DNA from: Spinellus fusiger
Taxonomy: Eukaryota; Mucoromycota; Mucoromycetes; Mucorales; Phycomycetaceae
Assembly (NCBI GenBank): GCA_025094145.1
Contig: JALLLS010000040.1
Span: 124,001 to 188,000 of the forward strand
DNA: 64,000 nt
Direction: 5' to 3'
Below the pieces are notes generated by a model. The model did no database searches and was not told the origin of the DNA. It saw nothing but the letters and a program-made list of their open reading frames with translations. Of this stretch, positions 43,154 to 54,251 are shown one piece after another. The position numbers and the translations under genes were made by a program. Within the stretch, counting starts at the first letter, position 1, and every line of letters begins with the position of its first letter.

Positions 43154-46100
43154 GGTTATGCCGTATGAAATACAGGCAACCTTGCTCATTGTTAGCATAC
43201 ACTCTATAATGATAAAAAGGGCTTTCCAAATAAATGCGAGTGATTGGAATCATTTCTTTACAACAATCTAACGCAGTAGTATTTCATTGTGCTGATCATA
43301 ACATTTTAGTCATTGAATGAGCATCTATTTATATTCAAACCTAACTGTCCTGTAGGAAGAAAGAAGTGCGTAGCTCATAGGATTATATGAATGATTCATC
43401 TCCTTCATTCTTTGGTCTTATCACAATGTCACTACTTTCTTTCTTGTATCTATTATTATTTGGACAGCTGTAATGAATTTTATGCAAATGGCCATATCGG
43501 TAACAGCCTGTATATCTATTTATAAGATGGTTCACTCAAAGAATACTATTGGGTATATAATTTGGATTAACATACTTGTTCAAGAAAGTGTGAATACAGC
43601 CACAATCAACTATATTTAATATTTTTGAAAATAAATATCAGGACATTTTCAACATCAAATAAAACACTTTACATTTGAAATAGAAGCTTTGAACTTTCAC
43701 ACACCAAGATTCAATATCTTTTATTTATTGAAAATAGAAAAATAATAATACAGTTAGTACAGTTCAAAGTATTTTTATTTTATTTTTGAGCGTTGGTTGC
43801 TATTCGCGCATCGGGCATGTCAGCCGCCTTATGAGACCTTTTGAAAAATAAATAAGAATAAACATTGAAACACTTCAAATACATAAGTGAAAAAATAATG
43901 CAAAGAGAGAGGAAACAGAAAGAAAAGAGAATATAAAACCTCTGAGGGAAAAATAATGAAAATGAGTGGAGATGATTGTAAATGAGAATTATGAATAGAC
44001 ATCCAAAAGGCCATAAAGTCAGCAAGGAAACCAGGATACCAAAAAGATAACTGTCATCCTGTGGCGATTCGAAATCCAAAGAGGGATACTCAAAATAACT
44101 CGGACTATCCTGAGGACACAAATACAGCAGGCATAATAGCAGCTTCTGGCTTTGCTAAACGGGCTAAGAATGGGTGGTAGAGGAGAGATCGGAGGAGAAG
44201 TGAGGATACAGCGTCTGTTGCTGAAGGAGTCCTTTGCACTCTATGGCGGCGTTGGCGTTCCCGCTCAACACACCCATCAGCAGCCTCAATGAGCAAGCTA
44301 CCAGCTGATGGCTATACCTTAAAGTCTCGAGTAGACGTGGCTCGATCAATGGCTTGCAGCAGTATTAACAAACTGGGCCAAAGATCTCGCCATTTAACAA
44401 AAGACTTAACCGTGCGCGGCAGAAGATTTAGACAATAGTCAATTGGATGAACGTCGTATGGTGGTGCAGGAACTAAGAAGAACAAGAACGTGGAGCGTTC
44501 ATGGTCAACGAATGTGCAAGTGAGAAAGTGGTCCCGATTGGTAGATGGGGTGGCCACATTGGCAAGGAACTGAAGGTGTTGTTGGTAACCAAGCAATCCT
44601 CCATTTTAGTAGACAATGGCTCTCTTTGTGTGTGCACGGTAGTAGAAGAATTGGATCCCAAACAGGTCTATAGAGTCCATGGGCTACTGTCACCAGCGGA
44701 TTCTTGCCACGCGCTAGACTAGTGATTTCACTTTGAAGACGTTCAAGATAAGCTACTTTCAATGGATACTTAGGAGGGTTGTGAGCCCGTCCTATTCTTT
44801 GAGCATTTTGCCAGAGTACATTGCCACGTAGCTTAATCCATCTGGCTTTACTCTGGGGTGCTTCAAGCTGTGGGACAAGGCACCAGAGGAGGGTGTCTTC
44901 AGGAAGGGTAGCTGCACGCTCAACAAATTTGGCTTGCAGATAAAGGAAACGAGAGTATATGTTAGGGAGGGCGCTAATTGGGCAACCTGGATCGTTCCAA
45001 ACCTAGCAGTAGCAGATCTAGCAAGACAAAGTCTCAGAAAGCAGACTGACAGATTTGTAGCGGGCGGATGCCTAGTCTATTGACATTACAAATAGCCAAC
45101 CCATACTCAATAATAGGCCGAACAAAAACAGTATACGCTCTTAGGGCTGCTGTAATCCTAAAGCCATACATGTTTACACCCATTCCTCTCAGCTTTTGCA
45201 TTACTGCAATTGCCTTGACTTGTGAGTGTGAGAAAAGTGCGTCTTGGTTAATACCTTGACGTGAAAAGGGGATACCAAGGTACTTGAAAGTATCACAGGT
45301 TGGAAGCTCGTTGCCATAGAGGTAAAACGGCACATTGGCCGGGGCATTGAGTACTTCACATTTGGAGGGACTCCATTTGTAACCAAGGAGGGTCGAGTGA
45401 ATTTCGGCAAGTGCCAGCATTCGATGTATATCTTCTGGGCAGCCCATAAGAGCCACATCATCAGCATACAACAAACAATTCACAGGAGCCCAAGTAACAG
45501 TGACATGAAACGGACTGTAAGAGGAATCTGACGACTCAGAAGAGTCATCCGAAACTGTAGAAGTAGGAAAAGGACTGTGAAGGGAATTCTGTAACTTGTC
45601 AAGCAATACGTGAACAGTTGCCTGTGGGGAAGCAAAAGAAAAAGGATTTCGAGTACAGAGATGAATGGACCGTCCCATGGTAGGTGGGTACATACCAACC
45701 AGTATTGGGGATACCGAAGCAAACCTCAAGAAACGTGGAAGAGTATCAATGAAAATAGAATAAAGAAATGGAGAAAGAATACTACCCTGTAAGACTCCTC
45801 GTTTAGGTGCAATGTCCCGGGATGCTACATTTTTCAGAATCACATTCACCACAATGTCATCAAACAAATTCTGTAGTAGCAAGAGCAACGGCTGAGACAC
45901 GAAGGGCATCAGCGACTCCCATATGACAGAGCGTTCCACACTATCATATGCAGCTTTAATATCTAGGAAGACGACGACTGGAGGTTTTGGATCTTGCTCT
46001 CCTGATCCTTGGGCAGCGTACAACCCCATAAGTTCGTGGAGACAGAGGGCCTGGTCTAGAGTTCCACGACGAGCGCGAAATCCACCTTGAGCCATGTCCA

Positions 46101-46525
46101 ATGCAGGCATGGTCGAAAGGAGCTCCCCAGCTATACATCTTTCTAAGAGCTTACGAAACACCGATGTCAAGCTAATAGGCCGATAGTTACTAGGGTCATC
46201 CTGCTCTCCTTTGTTTTTGTAAATAGGTACCACCTGTGCTGTTCTCCAGGCCACAGGCGTCCACGACCATCTTCAACACAATGTGAAGATCTGATGTAAC
46301 AGAGGCACTAGCACTCGAACTAGGGGTTTGAGCATTTCTGCTCTAATATGATCAATGCCTGGTGCTTTTCGATTTGGCATCTTTCGAATAGCAGAGTGAA
46401 TAAAGTCTACGTCCCATGGGACTGGATTGTCTTGGAGAGTAAACTCCTGACGCTCCTGTCTTTCCGTAGATCTGCCAAACACTCTCTCTAGGTGGTCAAT
46501 CATGCGATTGGCAGCATGCCGAGGG
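43154..46525 (-). repeat. left arm of 3.37-kb inverted duplication
   Basis: Reverse complement of 50878-54251. Position x pairs with 97405 minus x in the outer part and 97403 minus x in the inner part; the change reflects two single-base deletions in this arm (near 44972 and 45040). Otherwise I see no difference. The arm covers the LINE, a Tc1 family I end and about 440 bp of unique flank. Confidence 0.95.
43597..43755 (+). mobile_element. Tc1 family I terminal remnant (left arm)
   Basis: TA followed by CAGCCACAATCAACTATA and 150 bp that align to the left end of the element at 6647, including CATCAAATAAAACACTTTAC. Only the terminus survives; the LINE lies directly next to it. Duplicated at 53650-53808. 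Confidence 0.8.
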
Positions 46526-46937
46526 CCCTCTGGAGATGACAGGGAAATTGGCGAACGTCTCCGCAGCCTCATTCCTTTCACAGCACTTGTCATCTCTGTT
46601 AAGCCCTTACGGACTTTATCACAAAATACATGCCAGGTTTGTCGTTGTGCTTGCCTTATAGCCTTTTTCAAAGCTAAACACGCTTCCTCATACAAGCGGT
46701 GGGCTTCAATGCGTTCAATATCATTGCCTACCCGTCGTCTAAAACGATAAAGTTCTTGACGACGGTCAGCTAACTGTTGTAGATCAGCATTCCAGTAGCT
46801 TTTCCAAGCTTTTGGATGGAGTTGTATGCGCCCTACGCTATCATCCAAGGCCTTGTAGATTGACTCATTGAGTCTCTCAGCAAAGTCCTCCATCTTAATA
46901 GAGCACAACGGGGTTTTGTCTTCAACATTTCAATATA
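43766..46937 (-). mobile_element. non-LTR (LINE) retrotransposon copy, left, 5' truncated
   Basis: Minus-strand copy with endonuclease-RT linker, reverse transcriptase and 3' Cys/His region, ending in an A-rich (AAAATAAAAT) tail next to a Tc1 remnant. Its 5' side is cut by the Tc1 element whose TA target lies at 46936-46937, so the endonuclease domain is missing. It extends about 410 bp further 5' than the duplicated copy at 50878. Confidence 0.9.
44505..46908 (-). pseudogene. LINE reverse transcriptase, broken (left copy)
   Basis: The linker part (MEDFAERLNESIYKALDDS onward) is open to a TGA at about 46273, where the expected reading is TLCWRWSWTPVAWRTAQVV with a Trp codon changed to stop. 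The RT body follows with NYRPISL, VVFLDIKAAYDSV, RGVLQGSILSPFLYSIFI and LLYADDVALMG (the YADD catalytic box). Two single-base deletions not present in the other copy shift frame after CQSAF and again downstream, so this copy is more damaged than the right one. Confidence 0.92.
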
Positions 46938-47818
46938 CAGTGTCCGGCAAAATAGATATAACTCTTTTCATTTTTCGACCTTTATTTTGCTCAAAATATA
47001 TCCTTTTTTTTTACTTATTCCTTATTTCTTCTATTTTCATTATAACATCTATTATGTCTAACACCAAAGAACAATCTACCAAGACTATTGGAAACATAAA
47101 GAAGAATATTGATAACTTTAATCGTCAACTCATTGTTCACGAGGCTACTGTAAATGGTACCAGACAAATGGAGATTGCAGCCATGTTTAGCGTCATTAAT
47201 TCCGCTGTCAGCCCTATTGTTAAGTACAGGGAAACTGGCTGCTTCAAATCAGGAAAGAGCTCTGGGCTCAGACCTATTGCCCTGAGCTGGCTCGTCTTTC
47301 GGCACTGAATCCAGTGGTAGGCTATGTTCTTCAAGAGAACAATGCCAGTTGCCATACTAGTAAGGAGACTAGGAAATGGAAGGATGATAGATGCATAGTC
47401 ATGATGGAGGGGTGGTCCTCTCAAGGGCCCTGACCTGAACCCAATTGAATATCTTTGGGAAGAGCTGGACAGAGTAGTTCGAAAGAGGATGACACCAGAA
47501 ATTACCCTCCAGGATCTAAAGGCTCTCCTGGTCCAAGAATGGAACAAGATCCCCAAAGAAGTTACGAACAACCTCATTGCCAGTATGCATCGAATATGTA
47601 GGATTGTTATAGAGGCCAAGGGTAGAAGCACCAAATATTAAAGGTTTCCACCCAATAAATTTGAATATATTATCCTGTTGACCTTATTTATACTTTATCT
47701 AATTCTCAAGTCTCTGCTGTGTGTTTAATGTGTGTTTTTATGACAAACAATAAGTATTTCCCCAAACAAAAATCCTGTCGAAAAATAGAAAAGGTTATAT
47801 ATATATTGCTAGACACTG
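46938..47818 (+). mobile_element. Tc1-type transposon, family IV, copy A (internal deletion)
   Basis: Ends CAGTGTCCGGCAAAATAGAT and, inverted, CAGTGTCTAGCAATATATAT, flanked by TA at 46936-46937 and 47819-47820. It is inserted in the 5' part of the left LINE. The inside has an N-terminal HTH and a C-terminal piece of the same transposase as copy B, with the middle deleted. Confidence 0.9.
47054..47641 (+). pseudogene. Tc1-like transposase with internal deletion (copy A)
   Basis: Starts MSNTKEQSTKTIGNIKKN with an HTH (LIVHEATVNGTRQMEIAAMF), then at about 47235 jumps from the linker to the catalytic C-terminus (LQENNASCHTSK, GPDLNPIEYLWEELDRVVRK) in another frame. The region with the first catalytic Asp is lost and one frameshift follows. 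The end at 47641 (AAA TAT TAA) matches copy B. Confidence 0.88.
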
Positions 47819-49504
47819 TATAAAGCTAATGGTTTTATAATTATAATAAAAAGGTTTTATTTGTATATTACTTGTTAACTACTATGGTCAATTTTACCAT
47901 CAATGGCTGTCTGGAATATCCATCCAATGCTGGTAATGAGTTTGTTTGTCATTTCTTTCGATATTCTGCTTCATTCCAGTGCCATAGTGGACTTTAGCTG
48001 CTGTTTAATGAGATGTACCCTTATGTATTTTTCAGCATCTGGTGTAGAATGAGTGAACATGCTTCAATATCAATATCATTTTTATACATATCAGGGGTCC
48101 CAGAGAAAAAGTTCATGGTTTTGGATAGCATAAGCACTGCAAAAAAAAAGAAGTATTGCTACGAGAAAAGAAATAAAACCTAGAGTCTAGAATGTCTCAA
48201 TTCTTTTTCTATCACTACTTATTTAATAACAGTCTAGTTGCTGATAATAAGTTATGGTTTCTTTTTAACAATTGTTCTACAACCAGTCTTCTAGAAATAT
48301 GGCAGTATAATGATCAAAGGTAAGTGCTTAAACTGTGTGCTGCAATCAAAATAGACTTCAGGTGCCAATAACCACTCAAACACCTCTATTGAAGAACTAA
48401 CCTATCACCGTATTTTATACTTTTTGGGAACACTTTATCCTATAGCGTCCTTGATGTAAAGCACACCTTTGGATAGGTTACTCAACTTGTGGTTCTAGAG
48501 CCGGCTTTGAAATATAGTGTGTAAATCATATCTCAACAACCATTTCTCTCTCCACCAAGCACTTTTCTCATTTATCACTATCAAGTAATTAACAATGTCT
48601 CTTTCTAAAAATAAGAAAAAATGATAAGTTCAAGTTCTATTTCACCGTACACAATGTATCTTGAAATGCTGTGGTTCAAGTAGAGGGTAATGTTTTGTTA
48701 AAGACTGGGATAAAAGTAAAGAGACATACACATATGGTGTACTAAGTTTTTTTTTAGGTCATATAAAAGATATGTTATAGGGTATATGATAAATATTAGG
48801 GAAAATCGGACGTTAGGCTGTTTTTTTATTGAATAAAACATACAACTATTTATACAGTGATGCTGGTCAATCTGTATAATTACTTTCTGAACTTTGCTGA
48901 CTTTGGTACTGTAATAACGATAGACGTCTACAATTATCATTATTAACTGAGACACTAACACATGTAGCTGTCATAATAGTATATAAAAATTAATAATGTG
49001 AAAAGGCAACCAGAAATGGATATTAATTTTATATTCATAACACTTACTATTAACCACATTCACTCCCCCCTCCCCTTTTTTTTTTGTTTTTTTTTGTTTT
49101 GAAATTTCAATGCTACAAATAAATAAATAAAATAGCTTACTATAACATGCTTTATGTTTTTTATGTCTAGTTTCAATTTCTTTGTTTTCTTAGTATATTA
49201 TTTTCATATAGCATTAATAATAATAAAAAGTGCATGCATAATATATTTATACTTACATCAATAAATATATGCTAGCTGTCTTTGGTTATAATATAGCAGT
49301 CATCCAAATTGAACAAATATAACTTTCATTGAGACTGAACAGTCAATAGTAAAAAAAATAAGTATTTCATAGGAATCCATTTAACATACTGATATCATAT
49401 CAGACAGTAACATTATTTATTTGAGATATAATATAATGATCTATATTTTATTATATGGCTATAAATAGGTTATTGTTAATTTATTCAAACAAGCATGTCT
49501 TATA
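47819..49504. other. AT-rich spacer between Tc1 copies A and B
   Basis: No intact gene. On the minus strand around 47885-48140 short protein-like pieces in two frames (for example KYIRVHLIKQQLKSTMALE and EMTNKLITSIGWIFQTAIDG) suggest a decayed coding sequence I cannot name. Homopolymer T runs occur at 48745 and 49075-49099. Confidence 0.45.
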
Positions 49505-50866
49505 CAGTGCCTCGTGGAAATCTTACGTAGATTCTTCATTTTCCGATATACTTCTGTAATAGGAAATACTCATTCTTTGTCATAAAAACATACATTAAAC
49601 ACACAGTAGAGACTTGAAAATCGGATGAAGTATAAAGAAGGTCAACAGGATATTATATACAAGTTTATTGGGTGGAAACCCTTAATATTTTGTGTTTCCA
49701 CCCTTGGCCTCAATGACGGCCCTACATCTCCGATGCATGCTGGAAATGAGGGTGTCTGTGGTGTCCTTGGGAATATTCTCCCATTCTTCTAACAAGAGCA
49801 CCTCCAAATCTTGAAGAATACTTCTTGGGGTCATCCTCTTTCTTATTACTCTGTCAAGCACCTCCCATAAATGCTCTATGGGGTTGAGGTCAGGGCTTTG
49901 TGAGGGCAACCCCTCCATAGTGGCAATGCTCTCATTTGCCTTCCACAACCTGGACTCTCTACTCTTGTGGCAGCTGGCATTGTCCTCTTGAAGAACATAA
50001 TCCACCTCTGGATTCAGTGCCTTGAGTTGAGCCAGTTCAGGGCAGTAATTCTCTTTCAAGATATCAATGTATCTTCTACTGTCTCTACTGCCCTTCACAG
50101 GCACCAACCTTCCAACAACTTCACCAGAGAAAGAACCCCACACCATCACACTAACACCACCAAACTTCATGGTGGGCTTGATGTTCTTTGGGATCAGCCC
50201 CTCCTTCTTCTTGCGCACCACTCTGTTGCGGTTGTTGGTCCTCATGAGTTGGTACTTTGACTCATCGGACCAGATGACTGTCTTCCAGTCTTCCTCAGTC
50301 CAGTGGAGGTGGGCCTTGGCCCAAGCAAGTCTCAACTTCTTGTGCTTAGTAGTGAGAGAAGGTTTTTTGACCACCCTGCAAGAAAACAGGCCAAGCTTCT
50401 TCATCAATTTTCTAAAAGTGTTCATGGACACTTGGGTGGTCATCTGCTTGCGAAGCTGATCCATTGTCTGGAATAAATCCCTTCCCACTTCGCGAGCAAC
50501 TTTTCTCTCATCCCTCTCATTAAGAATGGACTTGCGCCCAGTGCTCTTCTTGGCCTTAAAACAGCCAGTTTCCTTATATCTTTTTACAATAAGGGAAACA
50601 GACTGTTGACTAACTCCAAACCTAGCAGAAATGGCAACCAGGCTGGTCCCATTTACGGTGGCCTCGTGAGCAATGAGGCATCAAGTGAAGTCATCGATAT
50701 TCTTCTTCTTGTTTCCACGAGGTCTCATGGGTTGGTTGGTGGTGTTAGATGAGGTAGACATTATGGTGGAAAAGCAATAAATGAGGAATGTTAATAATAA
50801 TAAAAAATTTAAGGAAGAAATTAGGGTCTGAATTTGAAATCTACGTATGTTTTCCATGAGCCACTG
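49505..50866 (-). mobile_element. Tc1-type transposon, family IV, copy B (near-intact)
   Basis: Ends CAGTGCCTCGTGGAAATCTT and, inverted, CAGTGGCTCATGGAAAACAT, with TA on each side (49503-49504 and 50867-50868). Length 1362 bp, typical for Tc1. It encodes a full-length transposase interrupted by one stop. It ends 11 bp before the right arm of the 3.4-kb inverted repeat. Confidence 0.93.
49682..50761 (-). pseudogene. Tc1 transposase, full length with a single in-frame TGA
   Basis: From the ATG at 50761 to TAA at 49682 the frame is 360 codons long and interrupted only by TGA at about codon 27 (IDDFT*CLIAHEATVNGTS; a CG-containing Arg codon is expected from copy A). Two HTH segments, then VIWSDESKY (first Asp), VLQEDNASCHKS (second Asp) and SPDLNPIEHLWEVLDR (Glu) give the DD-E triad with the spacing usual for Tc1. 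All catalytic residues are present. A start downstream of the stop would remove part of the first HTH, so the copy is probably inactive in itself. Confidence 0.93.
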
Positions 50867-50877
50867 TAGAAATGACA

Positions 50878-53640
50878 CCCTCGGCATGCTGCCAATCGCA
50901 TGATTGACCACCTAGAGAGAGTGTTTGGCAGATCTACGGAAAGACAGGAGCGTCAGGAGTTTACTCTCCAAGACAATCCAGTCCCATGGGACGTAGACTT
51001 TATTCACTCTGCTATTCGAAAGATGCCAAATCGAAAAGCACCAGGCATTGATCATATTAGAGCAGAAATGCTCAAACCCCTAGTTCGAGTGCTAGTGCCT
51101 CTGTTACATCAGATCTTCACATTGTGTTGAAGATGGTCGTGGACGCCTGTGGCCTGGAGAACAGCACAGGTGGTACCTATTTACAAAAACAAAGGAGAGC
51201 AGGATGACCCTAGTAACTATCGGCCTATTAGCTTGACATCGGTGTTTCGTAAGCTCTTAGAAAGATGTATAGCTGGGGAGCTCCTTTCGACCATGCCTGC
51301 ATTGGACATGGCTCAAGGTGGATTTCGCGCTCGTCGTGGAACTCTAGACCAGGCCCTCTGTCTCCACGAACTTATGGGGTTGTACGCTGCCCAAGGATCA
51401 GGAGAGCAAGATCCAAAACCTCCAGTCGTCGTCTTCCTAGATATTAAAGCTGCATATGATAGTGTGGAACGCTCTGTCATATGGGAGTCGCTGATGCCCT
51501 TCGTGTCTCAGCCGTTGCTCTTGCTACTACAGAATTTGTTTGATGACATTGTGGTGAATGTGATTCTGAAAAATGTAGCATCCCGGGACATTGCACCTAA
51601 ACGAGGAGTCTTACAGGGTAGTATTCTTTCTCCATTTCTTTATTCTATTTTCATTGATACTCTTCCACGTTTCTTGAGGTTTGCTTCGGTATCCCCAATA
51701 CTGGTTGGTATGTACCCACCTACCATGGGACGGTCCATTCATCTCTGTACTCGAAATCCTTTTTCTTTTGCTTCCCCACAGGCAACTGTTCACGTATTGC
51801 TTGACAAGTTACAGAATTCCCTTCACAGTCCTTTTCCTACTTCTACAGTTTCGGATGACTCTTCTGAGTCGTCAGATTCCTCTTACAGTCCGTTTCATGT
51901 CACTGTTACTTGGGCTCCTGTGAATTGTTTGTTGTATGCTGATGATGTGGCTCTTATGGGCTGCCCAGAAGATATACATCGAATGCTGGCACTTGCCGAA
52001 ATTCACTCGACCCTCCTTGGTTACAAATGGAGTCCCTCCAAATGTGAAGTACTCAATGCCCCGGCCAATGTGCCGTTTTACCTCTATGGCAACGAGCTTC
52101 CAACCTGTGATACTTTCAAGTACCTTGGTATCCCCTTTTCACGTCAAGGTATTAACCAAGACGCACTTTTCTCACACTCACAAGTCAAGGCAATTGCAGT
52201 AATGCAAAAGCTGAGAGGAATGGGTGTAAACATGTATGGCTTTAGGATTACAGCAGCCCTAAGAGCGTATACTGTTTTTGTTCGGCCTATTATTGAGTAT
52301 GGGTTGGCTATTTGTAATGTCAATAGACTAGGCATCCGCCCGCTACAAATCTGTCAGTCTGCTTTTCTGAGACTTTGTCTTGCTAGATCTGCTACTGCTA
52401 GGTTTGGAACGATCCAGGTTGCCCAATTAGCCGCCCTCCCTAACATATACTCTCGTTTCCTTTATCTGCAAGCCAAATTTGTTGAGCGTGCAGCTACCCT
52501 TCCTGAAGACACCCTCCTCTGGTGCCTTGTCCCACAGCTTGAAGCACCCCAGAGTAAAGCCAGATGGATTAAGCTACGTGGCAATGTACTCTGGCAAAAT
52601 GCTCAAAGAATAGGACGGGCTCACAACCCTCCTAAGTATCCATTGAAAGTAGCTTATCTTGAACGTCTTCAAAGTGAAATCACTAGTCTAGCGCGTGGCA
52701 AGAATCCGCTGGTGACAGTAGCCCATGGACTCTATAGACCTGTTTGGGATCCAATTCTTCTACTACCGTGCACACACAAAGAGAGCCATTGTCTACTAAA
52801 ATGGAGGATTGCTTGGTTACCAACAACACCTTCAGTTCCTTGCCAATGTGGCCACCCCATCTACCAATCGGGACCACTTTCTCACTTGCACATTCGTTGA
52901 CCATGAACGCTCCACGTTCTTGTTCTTCTTAGTTCCTGCACCACCATACGACGTTCATCCAATTGACTATTGTCTAAATCTTCTGCCGCGCACGGTTAAG
53001 TCTTTTGTTAAATGGCGAGATCTTTGGCCCAGTTTGTTAATACTGCTGCAAGCCATTGATCGAGCCACGTCTACTCGAGACTTTAAGGTATAGCCATCAG
53101 CTGGTAGCTTGCTCATTGAGGCTGCTGATGGGTGTGTTGAGCGGGAACGCCAACGCCGCCATAGAGTGCAAAGGACTCCTTCAGCAACAGACGCTGTATC
53201 CTCACTTCTCCTCCGATCTCTCCTCTACCACCCATTCTTAGCCCGTTTAGCAAAGCCAGAAGCTGCTATTATGCCTGCTGTATTTGTGTCCTCAGGATAG
53301 TCCGAGTTATTTTGAGTATCCCTCTTTGGATTTCGAATCGCCACAGGATGACAGTTATCTTTTTGGTATCCTGGTTTCCTTGCTGACTTTATGGCCTTTT
53401 GGATGTCTATTCATAATTCTCATTTACAATCATCTCCACTCATTTTCATTATTTTTCCCTCAGAGGTTTTATATTCTCTTTTCTTTCTGTTTCCTCTCTC
53501 TTTGCATTATTTTTTCACTTATGTATTTGAAGTGTTTCAATGTTTATTCTTATTTATTTTTCAAAAGGTCTCATAAGGCGGCTGACATGCCCGATGCGCG
53601 AATAGCAACCAACGCTCAAAAATAAAATAAAAATACTTTG
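50878..53640 (+). mobile_element. non-LTR (LINE) retrotransposon copy, right, 5' truncated
   Basis: Same element as at 43766-46937 in the opposite orientation, starting later. It ends with the AAAATAAAATAAAAA tail. Because the flank is duplicated with it, this copy arose by segmental duplication and not by a second retrotransposition. Confidence 0.9.
50900..52900 (+). pseudogene. LINE reverse transcriptase, one nonsense codon (right copy)
   Basis: The linker (FTLQDNPVPWDVDF, NRKAPGIDHIRAEML) is in frame with a 583-codon RT body beginning at 51149; the only interruption is TGA at 51128-51130. RT motifs: NYRPISL, FLDIKAAYDSV, RGVLQGSILSPFLYSIF, YADDVALMG, KYLGIPF. The C-terminal Cys-rich end (CQCGH) leaves frame before the matching NRDHFLTC, which is found in the next frame, so a small indel also breaks the 3' zinc-knuckle. 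Not functional as it stands. Confidence 0.92.
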
Positions 53641-53649
53641 AACTGTACT

Positions 53650-53808
53650 AACTGTATTATTATTTTTCTATTTTCAATAAATAAAAGATATTGAATCTTG
53701 GTGTGTGAAAGTTCAAAGCTTCTATTTCAAATGTAAAGTGTTTTATTTGATGTTGAAAATGTCCTGATATTTATTTTCAAAAATATTAAATATAGTTGAT
53801 TGTGGCTG
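53650..53808 (-). mobile_element. Tc1 family I terminal remnant (right arm)
   Basis: Inverted duplicate of 43597-43755; ends in ...GATTGTGGCTG followed by TA. Confidence 0.8.
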
Positions 53809-54251
53809 TATTCACACTTTCTTGAACAAGTATGTTAATCCAAATTATATACCCAATAGTATTCTTTGAGTGAACCATCTTATAAATAGATATACAGGCT
53901 GTTACCGATATGGCCATTTGCATAAAATTCATTACAGCTGTCCAAATAATAATAGATACAAGAAAGAAAGTAGTGACATTGTGATAAGACCAAAGAATGA
54001 AGGAGATGAATCATTCATATAATCCTATGAGCTACGCACTTCTTTCTTCCTACAGGACAGTTAGGTTTGAATATAAATAGATGCTCATTCAATGACTAAA
54101 ATGTTATGATCAGCACAATGAAATACTACTGCGTTAGATTGTTGTAAAGAAATGATTCCAATCACTCGCATTTATTTGGAAAGCCCTTTTTATCATTATA
54201 GAGTGTATGCTAACAATGAGCAAGGTTGCCTGTATTTCATACGGCATAACC

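Larger units (their letters stand above)
50878..54251 (+). repeat. right arm of 3.37-kb inverted duplication
   Basis: Reverse complement of 43154-46525 with only two 1-bp differences noticed. It begins abruptly inside the LINE linker, 11 bp after Tc1 copy B, and runs through the LINE 3' end, the Tc1 family I remnant and about 440 bp of ordinary flank before identity stops at 54251. Confidence 0.95.

Noticed and set aside
44505..53625. Two independent LINE insertions
   Set aside because: Shared flanks, a shared Tc1 remnant and shared nonsense codon show one insertion followed by inverted segmental duplication.
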